Origin: Saprospiraceae bacterium
Lineage (GTDB): Bacteria > Bacteroidota > Bacteroidia > Chitinophagales > Saprospiraceae
Direction of reading: 5' to 3'
Assembly: GCA_020630475.1 (NCBI GenBank)
Contig: JAHDBI010000001.1
Location: forward strand, 142,378-175,855
DNA length: 33,478 nucleotides
Both the position numbers and the translations under genes were made by a program. Within the stretch, counting starts at the first letter, position 1. The number at the start of each line of letters is the position of its first letter. Under the pieces are notes generated by a model that worked only from the letters and a program-made list of their open reading frames with translations, did no database searches and was not told the origin of the DNA. Positions 23,901 to 32,166 of the stretch are shown piece by piece.

Positions 23901-25941
23901 ATTTTTGTACTTACAAAATGGTGAAGGGGGATGGAATCAATCACATTTTTATCAAATTAAAAAAGATATTTTTGAAAACATTGTTCTCCCTGAAGAGAGT
24001 AGGGTTTTAGAATATGCTGGTAACCTAAAAGAGGTCAGAATTAAAACAGGAGTACATCCTACAGTATGGCCTGAAATCACCATCAACAATGAGCCCTATA
24101 TTTATTTACAGTGGGGTGGAGAAGTTCAAGCAGGTGTTCAAATGACCGTAATAGATCCAATTTCAGGAGAGCCTTGGTACAATCACCCTCCAGGGGAATT
24201 AGGTAGTACTGTTTCTTCAAGTTGGGCAGATCCGTGGGCTGTTTATCCATTTAGTACAAATAATGAAACGAATAGAGAAAAGGCAATAAGCTTTCTAGAA
24301 AATGTGCCGGATGGCTTCATTGTAATTTTTATGACTATTCAGAAAACAACAACTGATTATAAACCAGAAGAGTGGGCTAACGATGAAGGGACACTTGGTA
24401 GATCTATTTATTCAATTCTAGAATCTCAAGGGGCAGAAAACATTAGAGACCTTGAACAGTTAGGATCAACGCCATATGTTTTTATTTATAAGAAAAATGA
24501 TAGTACATATCCGTCTCAAGAAATATTTGGTGATCCTTTAGAAGAAACTACAAAGACCATCAATGTTCAAGGAAAATGGGATAGAGGAGATTTAAGTTCG
24601 GTGTTGATTGGTCCATCTACGGAATGGGATAAGGTTATTTGGAATTTAGATAATCAAGATTTAATTCAAGATGAAGTTACCTTGAACATCTATGGTGTGA
24701 AAAATGATTTTTCAGAAGATTTAATATTTCCGGAAATTTCGCAAACAGAAATCCCGATTGATAATATCAACGCATCAGTATATTCTAGACTAAGATTGGA
24801 ATTGGTTACAAGAGACACGGTATCACGTACACCACCAAACCTTGATTATTGGAGAGTGTTGTATAAGTGTCTTCCAGAAGGAGCGCTCAATCCAAAAACC
24901 TCATTTAGCTTTGTAGGAGATACGCTTCAGCAGGGAGAAACATTACAATTGGATATTGCCTTTGACAATATCAGTCCACATGATATGGATAGCATCTATG
25001 TAAAATATAATATTCAAAAGAGTGATAACTCTGAGGAAAATATTTTCAAACGTTTTGCTGCCCTTCCAAAGGATGGTACAGTTAGTTTAGAATTGGACTA
25101 CGATACTCGAAATTTAGAAGGTGACAATATACTGACGATAGAGGCAAACCCCTTTAACGATCAACCAGAATTGTTTCATTTTAATAATATCGGCCAATTA
25201 CCCTTTTATATAGAAAAGGATAAACGTAATCCGTTGCTTGATGTTACTTTTGATGGAATTCACATTTTAGATGGAGACATTGTCAGTCCTAAACCAACAA
25301 TTAGGATTGAACTGAGAGATGAAAACCAGTTTTTTATTTTAGACGATATAACCTTATTTGAAGTAGCCCTTGAATCACCCAACGGAGACTACACAAACAT
25401 CCCTTTAAGTTCACCTGATCTAGATTTTATTCCTGCTCAAGAAGCCGATAACAATGTTGCGGTTTTAATTTATTCTCCAGAATTGTTAGATGAAGGGGTT
25501 TATAAGTTATATGTACAAGCAAAAGATGCATCAAATAACTTTTCAGGAGAGAACGAATATGAAGTTAATTTTGAAGTAATTCTTGAGGAGACAGTGTCAA
25601 ATGTATTTAACTATCCTAACCCATTTTCTACATCAACACAATTCATATTTACGTTAACAGGAGATCAGATTCCCGAACAGTTTAGAATTGATATATACAC
25701 GGTATCTGGAAAGGTGGTTAAACAAATTACAAGGAATGAATTAGGCCCTCTACACGTTGGAGTGAATAGAACGAATTATAAGTGGGATGGAAAAGATGAT
25801 TATGGACAAGAACTAGCTAATGGTGTTTATTTTTATCGTGTTATTACTAAAAAGGCCGATGGTTCTGATTACAAAAAATTTGAAACTAATACAGATCAAT
25901 TTTTTAAAGATGGATTTGGTAAAATGGTTATAATGCGCTAA
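20941..25941 (+). CDS. T9SS sortase-like C25 (gingipain-fold) cysteine peptidase, PorU2 type
   Basis: ATG at 20941 gives the clean signal peptide MKRCHYLILLCLFSFQIANT; the in-frame TTG at 20920 lies in a promoter motif and is less likely. N-terminal AEDGIYRVNFNELQAAGFPIETV is the usual PorU-family prodomain. The C25 domain has the catalytic His634 in TFFGHSAVG and Cys664 in SLGCYSGN. Beta-sandwich modules follow for about 850 residues. The C-terminal ~100 residues (FNYPNPFSTST ... WDGKDDYGQELANGVYFYRV) are a T9SS-type or FlgD-like sorting module. PorU cleaves the sorting domain from T9SS cargo and attaches cargo to anionic LPS at the surface. At 1666 residues it is far longer than P. gingivalis PorU (about 1160), so it fits the long PorU2-like group whose exact role is less clear. 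porV is not beside it. Confidence 0.85.
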   Translation: MKRCHYLILLCLFSFQIANTQMVQPNGQVLYGPEWIDFEKEYVKFKLAEDGIYRVNFNELQAAGFPIETVSGSSLQLFYMGREIPIYTSTSGDWSNSDYLDFYGQKNRTELDKHIYQDWESQMLNPEYSLYTDTSAYYLTWTEGGSNLRISNEDNNLSGNLPNAESYYIHHEENVYTSKHYKPTHGGGDNVRYSSFDFSEGFGSSLSKKHTINIAASNIVNTGPNPNLELRTGSNAGLHISILYINDNLVETREYAEHGVNDFDLAFDINDLSSNTKLVIEGTHDNFDRTVVSYTRLNYPRAFKFNNESSFRFDIEGGFSNKYFEIEEFNTTGGNVLFYDITGSKRYVGQLQSDVVRLFVNSSNQERSIYIVNEDSGVKQVSSITPVDFVDLSNVDPNYVILTSKRLGNQNAGTEIQEYIDYRSSDVGGLFTPHIVFVEDLYELYSYGVERHSIAVRNFGQHMFSFWTDPQYIFILGKGREYREMRTPEDLEEAVNAGYFVPTFGSPGSDNLLFSHISTAVPNLPVGRLACKTGTNISDYLDKVRLHESPEGTNFDEDKLWMKRIIHLSGGDADLQSIIRNWLGNMEQIIENNQFAADVITFEKTSSDPLQTATSEQILTLINEGTSMLTFFGHSAVGTFDFSLEDPTKYENYGRYPVISSLGCYSGNIHSSNDFGLSENFVLIKDKAAIAFLAASGTAYATTQYNLGLTIYDLIGGEMYGESLGRILRETLNQNYAPNNIAKVTLTEQFTFHGDPAIKLHPQSGVDYTFDRSKTEINPSIISSSTDSIDFTFEVINIGYYISDSLEIDAELTLPNGTVENIGQLKIAAPSVRESVTIKVPIYEENSVGFNTLNVTLDPQNLIEEAPNPDAELNNKLLTVDGTEGIRFYVSSNDLRPLAPKDFSIVNESEIKLIAGTSNPFFDLQNYIIEIDTTERFDSPLKLRKEGEQQGGLIEWIPEINFINNTVYYWRITPVIPNIDLRWRSSSFLYLQNGEGGWNQSHFYQIKKDIFENIVLPEESRVLEYAGNLKEVRIKTGVHPTVWPEITINNEPYIYLQWGGEVQAGVQMTVIDPISGEPWYNHPPGELGSTVSSSWADPWAVYPFSTNNETNREKAISFLENVPDGFIVIFMTIQKTTTDYKPEEWANDEGTLGRSIYSILESQGAENIRDLEQLGSTPYVFIYKKNDSTYPSQEIFGDPLEETTKTINVQGKWDRGDLSSVLIGPSTEWDKVIWNLDNQDLIQDEVTLNIYGVKNDFSEDLIFPEISQTEIPIDNINASVYSRLRLELVTRDTVSRTPPNLDYWRVLYKCLPEGALNPKTSFSFVGDTLQQGETLQLDIAFDNISPHDMDSIYVKYNIQKSDNSEENIFKRFAALPKDGTVSLELDYDTRNLEGDNILTIEANPFNDQPELFHFNNIGQLPFYIEKDKRNPLLDVTFDGIHILDGDIVSPKPTIRIELRDENQFFILDDITLFEVALESPNGDYTNIPLSSPDLDFIPAQEADNNVAVLIYSPELLDEGVYKLYVQAKDASNNFSGENEYEVNFEVILEETVSNVFNYPNPFSTSTQFIFTLTGDQIPEQFRIDIYTVSGKVVKQITRNELGPLHVGVNRTNYKWDGKDDYGQELANGVYFYRVITKKADGSDYKKFETNTDQFFKDGFGKMVIMR

Positions 25942-25944
25942 CGA

Positions 25945-26115
25945 ATGGTTGATTTAATGCTTTTATATATTGATCCTGGTACAGGAAGTATGATCGTTCA
26001 AATGCTGATAGCGGCATTTTTAGGCATAGCTTATTTTTTTAGATCGATCATAACGTTTCTCAAATCCTTAGTTGGAATCAAATCGCCTGAAAACGAAGAT
26101 GAAACAAATCTTTAA
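25945..26115 (+). CDS. Small membrane protein with a YIDPGTGS motif
   Basis: A 56-residue protein missed by length filters. It begins MVDLMLLYIDPGTGSMIVQM, then one membrane helix (about 16-37) and a basic/amphipathic end (FFRSIITFLKSLVGIK) with an acidic tail. The alternative ATG at 25957 gives MLLYIDPGTGS, closer to the shape I know for this family. The YIDPGTGS N-terminus is a recurring small-protein signature that I recall next to the same methyltransferase and sulfatase-like genes in Bacteroidota and other phyla. It starts 3 bases after the sortase stop and its end overlaps the methyltransferase ATG by 17 bases, so it is translated in one cassette. Function unknown; an adaptor of the following enzymes is plausible. 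Confidence 0.8.
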   Translation: MVDLMLLYIDPGTGSMIVQMLIAAFLGIAYFFRSIITFLKSLVGIKSPENEDETNL

Positions 26116-27478
26116 AAGGTCAATTTCTTCTTTTCGTGATCGAGACGGATTTGTTTTTTTTGATGAAGATGGATTAGTATTTCGGGCTGTCGCCCAAAGT
26201 TATGAAGAAACATTTGATGCAGTCACATCATCTGAACTTTACGCCAAACTTCATAAGCAAAAGCTACTAGTAAATCATACGGATCAAACTACTTCGTATG
26301 AATTAGAGGGCCATTACAAAATATTAGGTGTTCAAAAAATACCTTTTATATCTTATCCTTATGAATGGTCTTTCACTCAATTAAAAGAAGCGGCACTTCT
26401 CACACTGAAAGTCCAAAAGGAATCTTTGAATAAGGGATTTTCTTTAAAAGATGCCAATGCCTATAATGTTCAGTTTTTAAATCAACGTGCAATATTTATT
26501 GACACGCTTTCTTTTGAAAAGTTAAATCCAAATGAACCCTGGATAGCCTATCATCAGTTCTGTACCTTTTTTCTAGGTCCTTTATTGTTAATGAAATATT
26601 GTAGGATTGATGCCAATGAGTTGCTTAAAATATATTTAGAGGGAATTCCTCTCGATTTAGTAAGTCAAATGCTTCCAAGACGTACTAAGGTGATCCCATC
26701 AATCTATATGCACATTCATTTACATGCTAGATTTAGTCAATCACACGAAAGGAATGCGAATGCCACTAAAAAGCTGACCTTTTCTAAGGAAAAGCATTTA
26801 AGACTTATTGAAAACCTAACTGAAACAGTAAAGAAGATTGAGTTAAATCAAAAGGAAAGTACTTGGAATACTTACTACGAAAATGGGCTATTATCCGATG
26901 AGTATTTTAATCATAAAGTAGAAGCCATAAAATTACTAATTAACGAAATTGAATATTCTTCCGCGTGGGACATTGGATGCAACAATGGTTTTTTTAGTAA
27001 GTTATTACATCAATCAGCACAGGTGATTTCTACTGACTTAGATCATTTAACCATTGATCGACTATCTCGAGAATTGAAAAAACAAAGTAAGTATGCAAAC
27101 ATTTTACCGTTAGTAGTAAATCTATCTAATCCAAATTCTGGAACGGGATGGTTGAATAAAGAACGAGCCTCTTTTCTTGATCGGATAAATGTTGATTTGA
27201 TTTTAGCACTTGCACTCTTACATCATTTAGTGGTCTCTAATAACTTAAGTTTTGGAATGATAGCAGAGTTGTTCGCATCAAAAACAAGGAATCTAATCAT
27301 TGAATATGTTCCTAAAGATGACCCTAACGTATCTCGAATTATGGGACTAAAAAAGGATGTATTTGACGATTATTCTCACGTTGAATTTATTAATGCTTTT
27401 CAAAAGCATTTTGATATTAAAAAAGAAATAGCTTTGGAGGGTACAAAGCGAATCCTTTATCTAATGTCCAAGAAGTGA
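26099..27478 (+). CDS. Class I SAM-dependent methyltransferase with a conserved N-terminal region
   Basis: ATG at 26099 gives 459 residues; a TTG at 26072 in frame is inside the microprotein gene and is less likely. Residues ~1-210 (FRDRDGFVFFDEDG, FISYPYEWSFTQLKEAALLTL, FSLKDANAYNVQF, FIDTLSFEKL, PWIAYHQFCTFFLGPLLL) form a conserved block with kinase-like rather than methyltransferase-like motifs. The SAM domain follows: AWDIGCNNGFFSKLL (about 286-300), ISTDLDHL, the LALALLHHLV motif IV/post region and FVPKDDPNV-like ends. The target is unknown. It lies between the microprotein (17-base overlap) and the sulfatase-like gene (4-base GTGA overlap), so the three are one unit. Confidence 0.9.
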   Translation: MKQIFKRSISSFRDRDGFVFFDEDGLVFRAVAQSYEETFDAVTSSELYAKLHKQKLLVNHTDQTTSYELEGHYKILGVQKIPFISYPYEWSFTQLKEAALLTLKVQKESLNKGFSLKDANAYNVQFLNQRAIFIDTLSFEKLNPNEPWIAYHQFCTFFLGPLLLMKYCRIDANELLKIYLEGIPLDLVSQMLPRRTKVIPSIYMHIHLHARFSQSHERNANATKKLTFSKEKHLRLIENLTETVKKIELNQKESTWNTYYENGLLSDEYFNHKVEAIKLLINEIEYSSAWDIGCNNGFFSKLLHQSAQVISTDLDHLTIDRLSRELKKQSKYANILPLVVNLSNPNSGTGWLNKERASFLDRINVDLILALALLHHLVVSNNLSFGMIAELFASKTRNLIIEYVPKDDPNVSRIMGLKKDVFDDYSHVEFINAFQKHFDIKKEIALEGTKRILYLMSKK

Positions 27479-28887
27479 GAAAGCTATCATTTTTAAACAA
27501 AGCTTATTTTTTATTACTCTCTCTTACCACTTATTTTGTTTTGTTCTGTTACGAGGAGAGCTGGGCTTTTGTTTCTATATGGGAAATCTTTCTAGGCATA
27601 TTTGTTCTTGGATTTTTAGTTTGCGCAAGCTACGTTGCGTGTAAGTCAATTATAAAAGATGAAACTAAAACAGCTCTTTTTGTAATGAGCGGGTGGTTTT
27701 ATCTTATGTTTTCAGCAAAATATGCATTTTCAATTTTGCATGTTGTTGGTTGGTCTAGTTTCAACTATAAATTAATCTTAAGTCTTTTTCTCATTTTGCT
27801 TTTGCTTTTTTGGACACGACTATTTAGAGGAAAAAGTATGATAAAGTTTATGCGGTTTTCATGTTTGGTGTTTTCTGTTTTGAGTTTGTTTTTATTTTTT
27901 AAAGTAAGTACAGTAGAATTTGTAAATAGGGGTGGTTTAGAAGAGTACAGAAAGAAAGACAACAATTTTAGATTGCTTCCGCTAGAACCAAAAGAAAAGA
28001 AAATCATTCATGTACTATTCGACGGTTTTACTGGTTTTAGTGGAATGGAGAAATATTGGGATTATTCAAATGAACCATTGGCGAAAGCCCTAGAAGAAAA
28101 AAACTTTATTGTATTTAGAGACGCCAGAAGTGAGTTTGATAACACACTTTCTTCGATGACTTCTGTATTTAATATGAAACCGGATAAGCCCTTTCCAAAA
28201 TTTTTAAACAGCGTGACACACGAAAGGGTGTTAAGAAAAGAGAATTTAAATAAGGCGTTCATACCGACATATTTTAAGGAAAATGGATATACAATCGAGA
28301 ATCTTTCATTTTTTCAAATTAAAGAAGAAAAGGAGTTTTACAAATATCATCTACTACAAGAGAAAGTCCATTTTATTCGTTTCCTTTTCGATATTAGTTT
28401 GCCAGGGAATATTTTTAAAACCGTGAAAACGGACGGAACACATTTAGTGAATAATGATATACTGGATATTTTGAATAAAAAGAATTTTTCAAACAACTCA
28501 TGGACTTATGCACACTTAATGCTTCCGCACGAACCATATAACTTTTTAAGAGATGGAACGCTGAAACCTAATCGGACTGATAGACCGAAGGAAGAACTAT
28601 ATCTAGATCAATATATTTATACCTCAACCATGATCCAGGATTTAGCGGATAAGATGATCGAGAATAATCCTAATGCTATCATTGTTTTTCAAAGTGATCA
28701 CGGTTCAAGGCTATTTCAAAAAGACCCGAGTAAGGACAACGAAAAATTTCATACGCTGTTAGCCATACGATTTGGTAACGAAATAATTGACCAAAACTCC
28801 CTGGATCGATTTAATGCGACGAACACATATCGATTCATTTTAAATAAAGCATTTGGACAAAAATTAGAAATACTACCTACTGACTAG
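27475..28887 (+). CDS. Membrane-anchored sulfatase / alkaline-phosphatase superfamily enzyme
   Basis: GTG at 27475 overlaps the methyltransferase stop as GTGA; no ATG fits better. About four or five transmembrane spans fill residues 10-145, followed by a periplasmic alkaline-phosphatase-fold domain from ~175: IIHVLFDGFTG with the metal-ligand Asp183, FDNTLSSMTSVF, THLMLPHEPYNF-like AHLMLPHEPYNF and FQSDHGSR with the ligand pair Asp-His near 408. This architecture resembles LtaS and EptA, which move phosphoglycerol or phosphoethanolamine onto glycans or lipids; sulfohydrolase activity would need a formylglycine site, and I see no clear C/S-x-P-x-R. A lipid or glycan modifier is therefore more likely. 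Its stop overlaps the GT39 gene by 15 bases. Confidence 0.85.
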   Translation: MRKLSFLNKAYFLLLSLTTYFVLFCYEESWAFVSIWEIFLGIFVLGFLVCASYVACKSIIKDETKTALFVMSGWFYLMFSAKYAFSILHVVGWSSFNYKLILSLFLILLLLFWTRLFRGKSMIKFMRFSCLVFSVLSLFLFFKVSTVEFVNRGGLEEYRKKDNNFRLLPLEPKEKKIIHVLFDGFTGFSGMEKYWDYSNEPLAKALEEKNFIVFRDARSEFDNTLSSMTSVFNMKPDKPFPKFLNSVTHERVLRKENLNKAFIPTYFKENGYTIENLSFFQIKEEKEFYKYHLLQEKVHFIRFLFDISLPGNIFKTVKTDGTHLVNNDILDILNKKNFSNNSWTYAHLMLPHEPYNFLRDGTLKPNRTDRPKEELYLDQYIYTSTMIQDLADKMIENNPNAIIVFQSDHGSRLFQKDPSKDNEKFHTLLAIRFGNEIIDQNSLDRFNATNTYRFILNKAFGQKLEILPTD

Positions 28888-30153
28888 TCTATTCTTTAGC
28901 TCGACAATAGCATAACTCGCATACACTATAAAAAAGGCGTCTAAGGATATAGATCTAAACCTATTCTGAGCCATAAAGAAAAAGTAGAAACAGAAAATGG
29001 TGAATATTAGAAAAACTATCCAAAGATGTTTAAATCGATTTTCTTTGAATCCAAGATAAATTCCATAGTAGCCTAAGAGGTATATAGGGAGACTACAAAC
29101 AATGCCCATCAACCACATTCCAAAAGAGTATCGACCATAACTAAGACCTGGTCTTAGGAAACTTAAAACGTTGTGCCATTGTATTTTTAAATTCTTCGAT
29201 GGATTTTCTTTAATCCATTCTAAGGCCAATTGAAAATGAATAGGCCCTTTTTCTTTATGAGGAAGACTATTGATCTTTCCATAACCGTCAAATTCAAAAT
29301 CAGGATTAAAAATATAATTCAAATACTCATTAGGATTTTCTGTTGGTTCTCCAAAGAGATAATCGTAATAATATTGACTATGGCCGTTATGAAAAAAAGT
29401 TGTCAGCCCAAGGCTAGAGAACGTATAGATCCCGTGTATTTTTTTATTTACCAAACCATGGGGAATAGTCAATAATAAACAGATGGAAGTGAACAGTATT
29501 ACATGGGACAGTCTTTTATTAAAGCTTAGTTTCCCATTCGCGAAAAGCAAAATGAAAGCTAAAAATGGCGCATATAAAAGTATGTGTGATTTTGTTAAAA
29601 AACTTAAGCTAAAAAAAAGTGAACTTAATGTAAGTGCCTTAATATTTAGTTGTTCCTTATATAGAACAAAGAAATACATGGCAATGACAAAGTATGCCTG
29701 AAAACAGGTTTCTTGAGTAAAAGTAAAGTTGTAATAAAAGGTGAAAGGGTAGACTAAATAGATAAAGGTCGCTAACCAAGAAACACTTTTTGTTTTAAAA
29801 AGGAGTCGAGTTAATTTAAATAAAGCAACACCAGAAAGGGCTATTATAAAGAACTGATATCCTTCTAGAAAAGACATCCAAAAATCACCAAAAATGAACT
29901 TAAATGCAGCCATAGTATATGGATACAATGGAGCGATAATGAAGGCGATGAAATCTAAATCATAATTTCCCGAAAGTATTCTATCCGATAAAATGTCGTA
30001 GCGGTAAGAATCAGCAAATAACTCGAAATTGTCAGCAGGGTGAACCAACCTAAAGATATAGCGAACGCAAATAAAAGAAAAGAATACAATCAAGGATTGT
30101 TGAAAAGTACTTTGAGCGTTGAGCCAAGAATAAACTTTTCTAATCATTTTCAT
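28873..30153 (-). CDS. Polytopic GT39/ArnT-type lipid-linked glycosyltransferase
   Basis: About ten hydrophobic spans fill the protein. An acidic loop early on (HPADNFELFADSYRYDILSD, around residues 44-60 of the longer reading) has Asp residues like the catalytic DxD/ED of GT39 enzymes. Further segments such as FLTKSHILLYAPFL follow the family's conserved K/R-containing pattern. Such proteins transfer sugars from polyprenyl phosphate donors in the periplasmic leaflet. The start is uncertain: ATG at 30153 or 30147 both overlap the upstream gene's stop (14 or 8 bases), while a longer start at 30171 overlaps more. It is the last gene of the leftward polysaccharide operon. Confidence 0.8.
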   Translation of the reverse strand: MKMIRKVYSWLNAQSTFQQSLIVFFSFICVRYIFRLVHPADNFELFADSYRYDILSDRILSGNYDLDFIAFIIAPLYPYTMAAFKFIFGDFWMSFLEGYQFFIIALSGVALFKLTRLLFKTKSVSWLATFIYLVYPFTFYYNFTFTQETCFQAYFVIAMYFFVLYKEQLNIKALTLSSLFFSLSFLTKSHILLYAPFLAFILLFANGKLSFNKRLSHVILFTSICLLLTIPHGLVNKKIHGIYTFSSLGLTTFFHNGHSQYYYDYLFGEPTENPNEYLNYIFNPDFEFDGYGKINSLPHKEKGPIHFQLALEWIKENPSKNLKIQWHNVLSFLRPGLSYGRYSFGMWLMGIVCSLPIYLLGYYGIYLGFKENRFKHLWIVFLIFTIFCFYFFFMAQNRFRSISLDAFFIVYASYAIVELKNRLVSR

Positions 30154-31204
30154 GCTGTGAAAGTAAGGCATCTAAATAAAACTTCATCGTCCAATTGGTT
30201 ACTTTAAATCTTTGATATTGACCATAAAAAGGAATGGAAGAGAACAAACCTCCTTTAATGGAGCTAAAGCCTCTATTAAATTGTTTTTTCTTAATGCCAT
30301 CGATTAGTTTACGGCTAGCTTTGTTCCAGGTATCATCAGTACGCCTAGATAAACGATTAAAAACTATCGCTAGTTGTAAAGAACCCGTCACGCACTCATA
30401 GTTAACATCCCCATTCCAGTTTTTATCAAATGATCCAGGCATTTTCTTTTCTTGAGTGTAAATTTTTAAAATGGCTTTCGCCGAATTTGTAACAATCTCG
30501 AGAAGATCATCATTTTGTTCTATTTGAGCTATTTCTAAAAGTGCCCTTAAGTTGTAGGCAATGTTATGCGTCAAAGCAAAAGTTTCTTTTGGGCTAAATG
30601 CGCAAGGATAGAAATAATGATTGTCCTGTTTTAACTGAAGAAAGTAACGAAGACTATCTTCTATTTTTTGAATACGCTCATCTGAGAATTCAACAATATT
30701 CTTGGCTTCGTAAAGTGCCCAAAGTGTACGAGACAAGTATGCTGGACAATAATTATGCACATAAGTTGTCTTGCTGAATCGACCATCATCATCCATTTGA
30801 TGGAGTAACCAAACAGATAATTTTTCAATACGTGCTTTATCAATGAGCTTCGGATTAAACGTATAAAGAGCACAATACCCTAACAGAACTTGCCCATTAT
30901 CAAACACGTAGGATGAGTTGGGGTCTTCAGGGCTTCCCACAATATTGCCTTCTTTAGACTCAATGGACAGCAACCATTGATTAATGTTTTTTACTAAATC
31001 TAAAGCTGTTGAATTAGGAAAAAGTTTGTGGTAAGCAATTAAACTTGGTATTAAATACCCACTGGTCTCTGGGTATGCTGGTCCCCAACCTTTCAAGAGG
31101 TGATAATAAGAAGCAGACCCCTTACCATTTTTAATTTTAATACTTTTCTCTATCCAGCGAAATGCCAAATAAATAGATTCGTTCGATGTGGTATAGGCAC
31201 CCAT
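30140..31204 (-). CDS. Unknown alpha/alpha-toroid protein in the polysaccharide locus
   Basis: 354 residues without signal peptide or membrane span. The sequence alternates helices with Trp/Tyr-rich turns (LKGWGPAYPETSGYLIPSLI, YVFDNGQVLLGYCALY, PAYLSRTLWALYEAKN, LTHNIAYNLRALLEIA, NYECVTGSLQLAIVFNRLS), the pattern of six-hairpin toroids found in prenyltransferase-like, lanthionine-cyclase-like and glycoside or epimerase domains. A His-Asn and Asp-Asn-Gly set (for example FDNGQ, THNIAYN) could be catalytic, but no family-specific motif is recognisable. Possible roles are glycan modification or uronate epimerisation in the surface polysaccharide. Starts on the last base of the FemAB-like gene's stop (TAATG) and overlaps the GT39 start. 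Confidence 0.75.
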   Translation of the reverse strand: MGAYTTSNESIYLAFRWIEKSIKIKNGKGSASYYHLLKGWGPAYPETSGYLIPSLIAYHKLFPNSTALDLVKNINQWLLSIESKEGNIVGSPEDPNSSYVFDNGQVLLGYCALYTFNPKLIDKARIEKLSVWLLHQMDDDGRFSKTTYVHNYCPAYLSRTLWALYEAKNIVEFSDERIQKIEDSLRYFLQLKQDNHYFYPCAFSPKETFALTHNIAYNLRALLEIAQIEQNDDLLEIVTNSAKAILKIYTQEKKMPGSFDKNWNGDVNYECVTGSLQLAIVFNRLSRRTDDTWNKASRKLIDGIKKKQFNRGFSSIKGGLFSSIPFYGQYQRFKVTNWTMKFYLDALLSQHEND

Positions 31205-32166
31205 TAGAAATAAAAATCATCACTTTTAAACCAAGATATAATTCTAAGCAGCTTGTTTTTGCTTCTAAGAATTCGAAACTGTGGGACCAATTCACCACCG
31301 AAATTACGCACGAAATGTTCTATTCCTGGAATAACACTTCCTTCAAAGTCATAAGTTTGACAACCAAGTTTTTGACATTCTTTTATACTGTTCCAAACCA
31401 AATAACTTAAAGCGGCAGATTTCTTTGCATCTGGATGGAAGCAACTAGAAAAATAATAAGCGCAGCTATCATCAACAATGATGTAAACCGCAGCGAGCTT
31501 TTCTGAATTTTTGTTTTCAGCAACATAAATTTTTGACATAGATGAACTTGTAAGCAGCTTATCTATTTTCTTGAAGCTTTCCCGATCATAAGGATTCGCT
31601 TTGCCTTGAGCATCAAAACAAGTTTGTTGAAAGGACATAAATGCTTTACCTGAATTCAAAGATTTAATTTGAACCTCTTTCTCTGCTTTTTTAATATCTG
31701 TTCTTACACTTCCTTTAAAGTTTTTATATACTAGATCAAGGTCAGAAATATCCTTGATTTGATAGGTGTAACTTGTCGTTTGAGAGTAGCCTAACCATTT
31801 AAGCGGCAACCAGTTTTCTAATTGTGGATGAAACTGTTGAAATAAAAAGGCATGCTTGGGCAAATTGTTGTGTAGATCACCTAACACTTTTTTTTCAAAT
31901 GCTCCTTTAGAGGGTAAGCTAATATTCTTAGGATAATTTAGCCAAACACCACTAAAGGGGGTAAGTCGAGGCATACTTAAGTAATTCATACCAAGCATTG
32001 ACTTTATATAGAACACCCAAGACCCTTGAATTTTTCCATCTGGGTCATAAGAAATTACGACATCCCATTGTCCATTTGTAACCGCATTCATCCAAACCGG
32101 ATGAAAGTAAATTGGAAGTTTTTCCTTTCTACAAAATTCTTGATATGTCGACTTCGCACTAGACAT
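31204..32166 (-). CDS. FemAB/GNAT-like acyl- or aminoacyltransferase
   Basis: Two GNAT-like halves are visible: an N-terminal domain (PIYFHPVWMNAV, GSWVFYIKSMLGMNYLSMPRLTPFSGVWL) and a C-terminal one (FKGSVRTDIKKAEKE, AVYIIVDDSCAYYFSSCFHPDAKKSAALSYLVWNSIKECQKLGCQTYDFEGS). SALSYLVW..I..C...G...YDFEGS is the typical pattern of the FemAB-related family (BioF2-like acetyltransferases) that modify glycans or peptides. No signal peptide, so it acts in the cytoplasm, likely on a nucleotide sugar or lipid-linked intermediate. It overlaps FkbM-family gene by 8 bases (ATGTCTAG) and the toroid gene by one base. Confidence 0.85.
   Translation of the reverse strand: MSSAKSTYQEFCRKEKLPIYFHPVWMNAVTNGQWDVVISYDPDGKIQGSWVFYIKSMLGMNYLSMPRLTPFSGVWLNYPKNISLPSKGAFEKKVLGDLHNNLPKHAFLFQQFHPQLENWLPLKWLGYSQTTSYTYQIKDISDLDLVYKNFKGSVRTDIKKAEKEVQIKSLNSGKAFMSFQQTCFDAQGKANPYDRESFKKIDKLLTSSSMSKIYVAENKNSEKLAAVYIIVDDSCAYYFSSCFHPDAKKSAALSYLVWNSIKECQKLGCQTYDFEGSVIPGIEHFVRNFGGELVPQFRILRSKNKLLRIISWFKSDDFYF

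Noticed and set aside
26072-26098. TTG start for the methyltransferase giving nine more residues
   Set aside because: It lies inside the microprotein gene; the ATG at 26099 fits the family start and the short overlap pattern.
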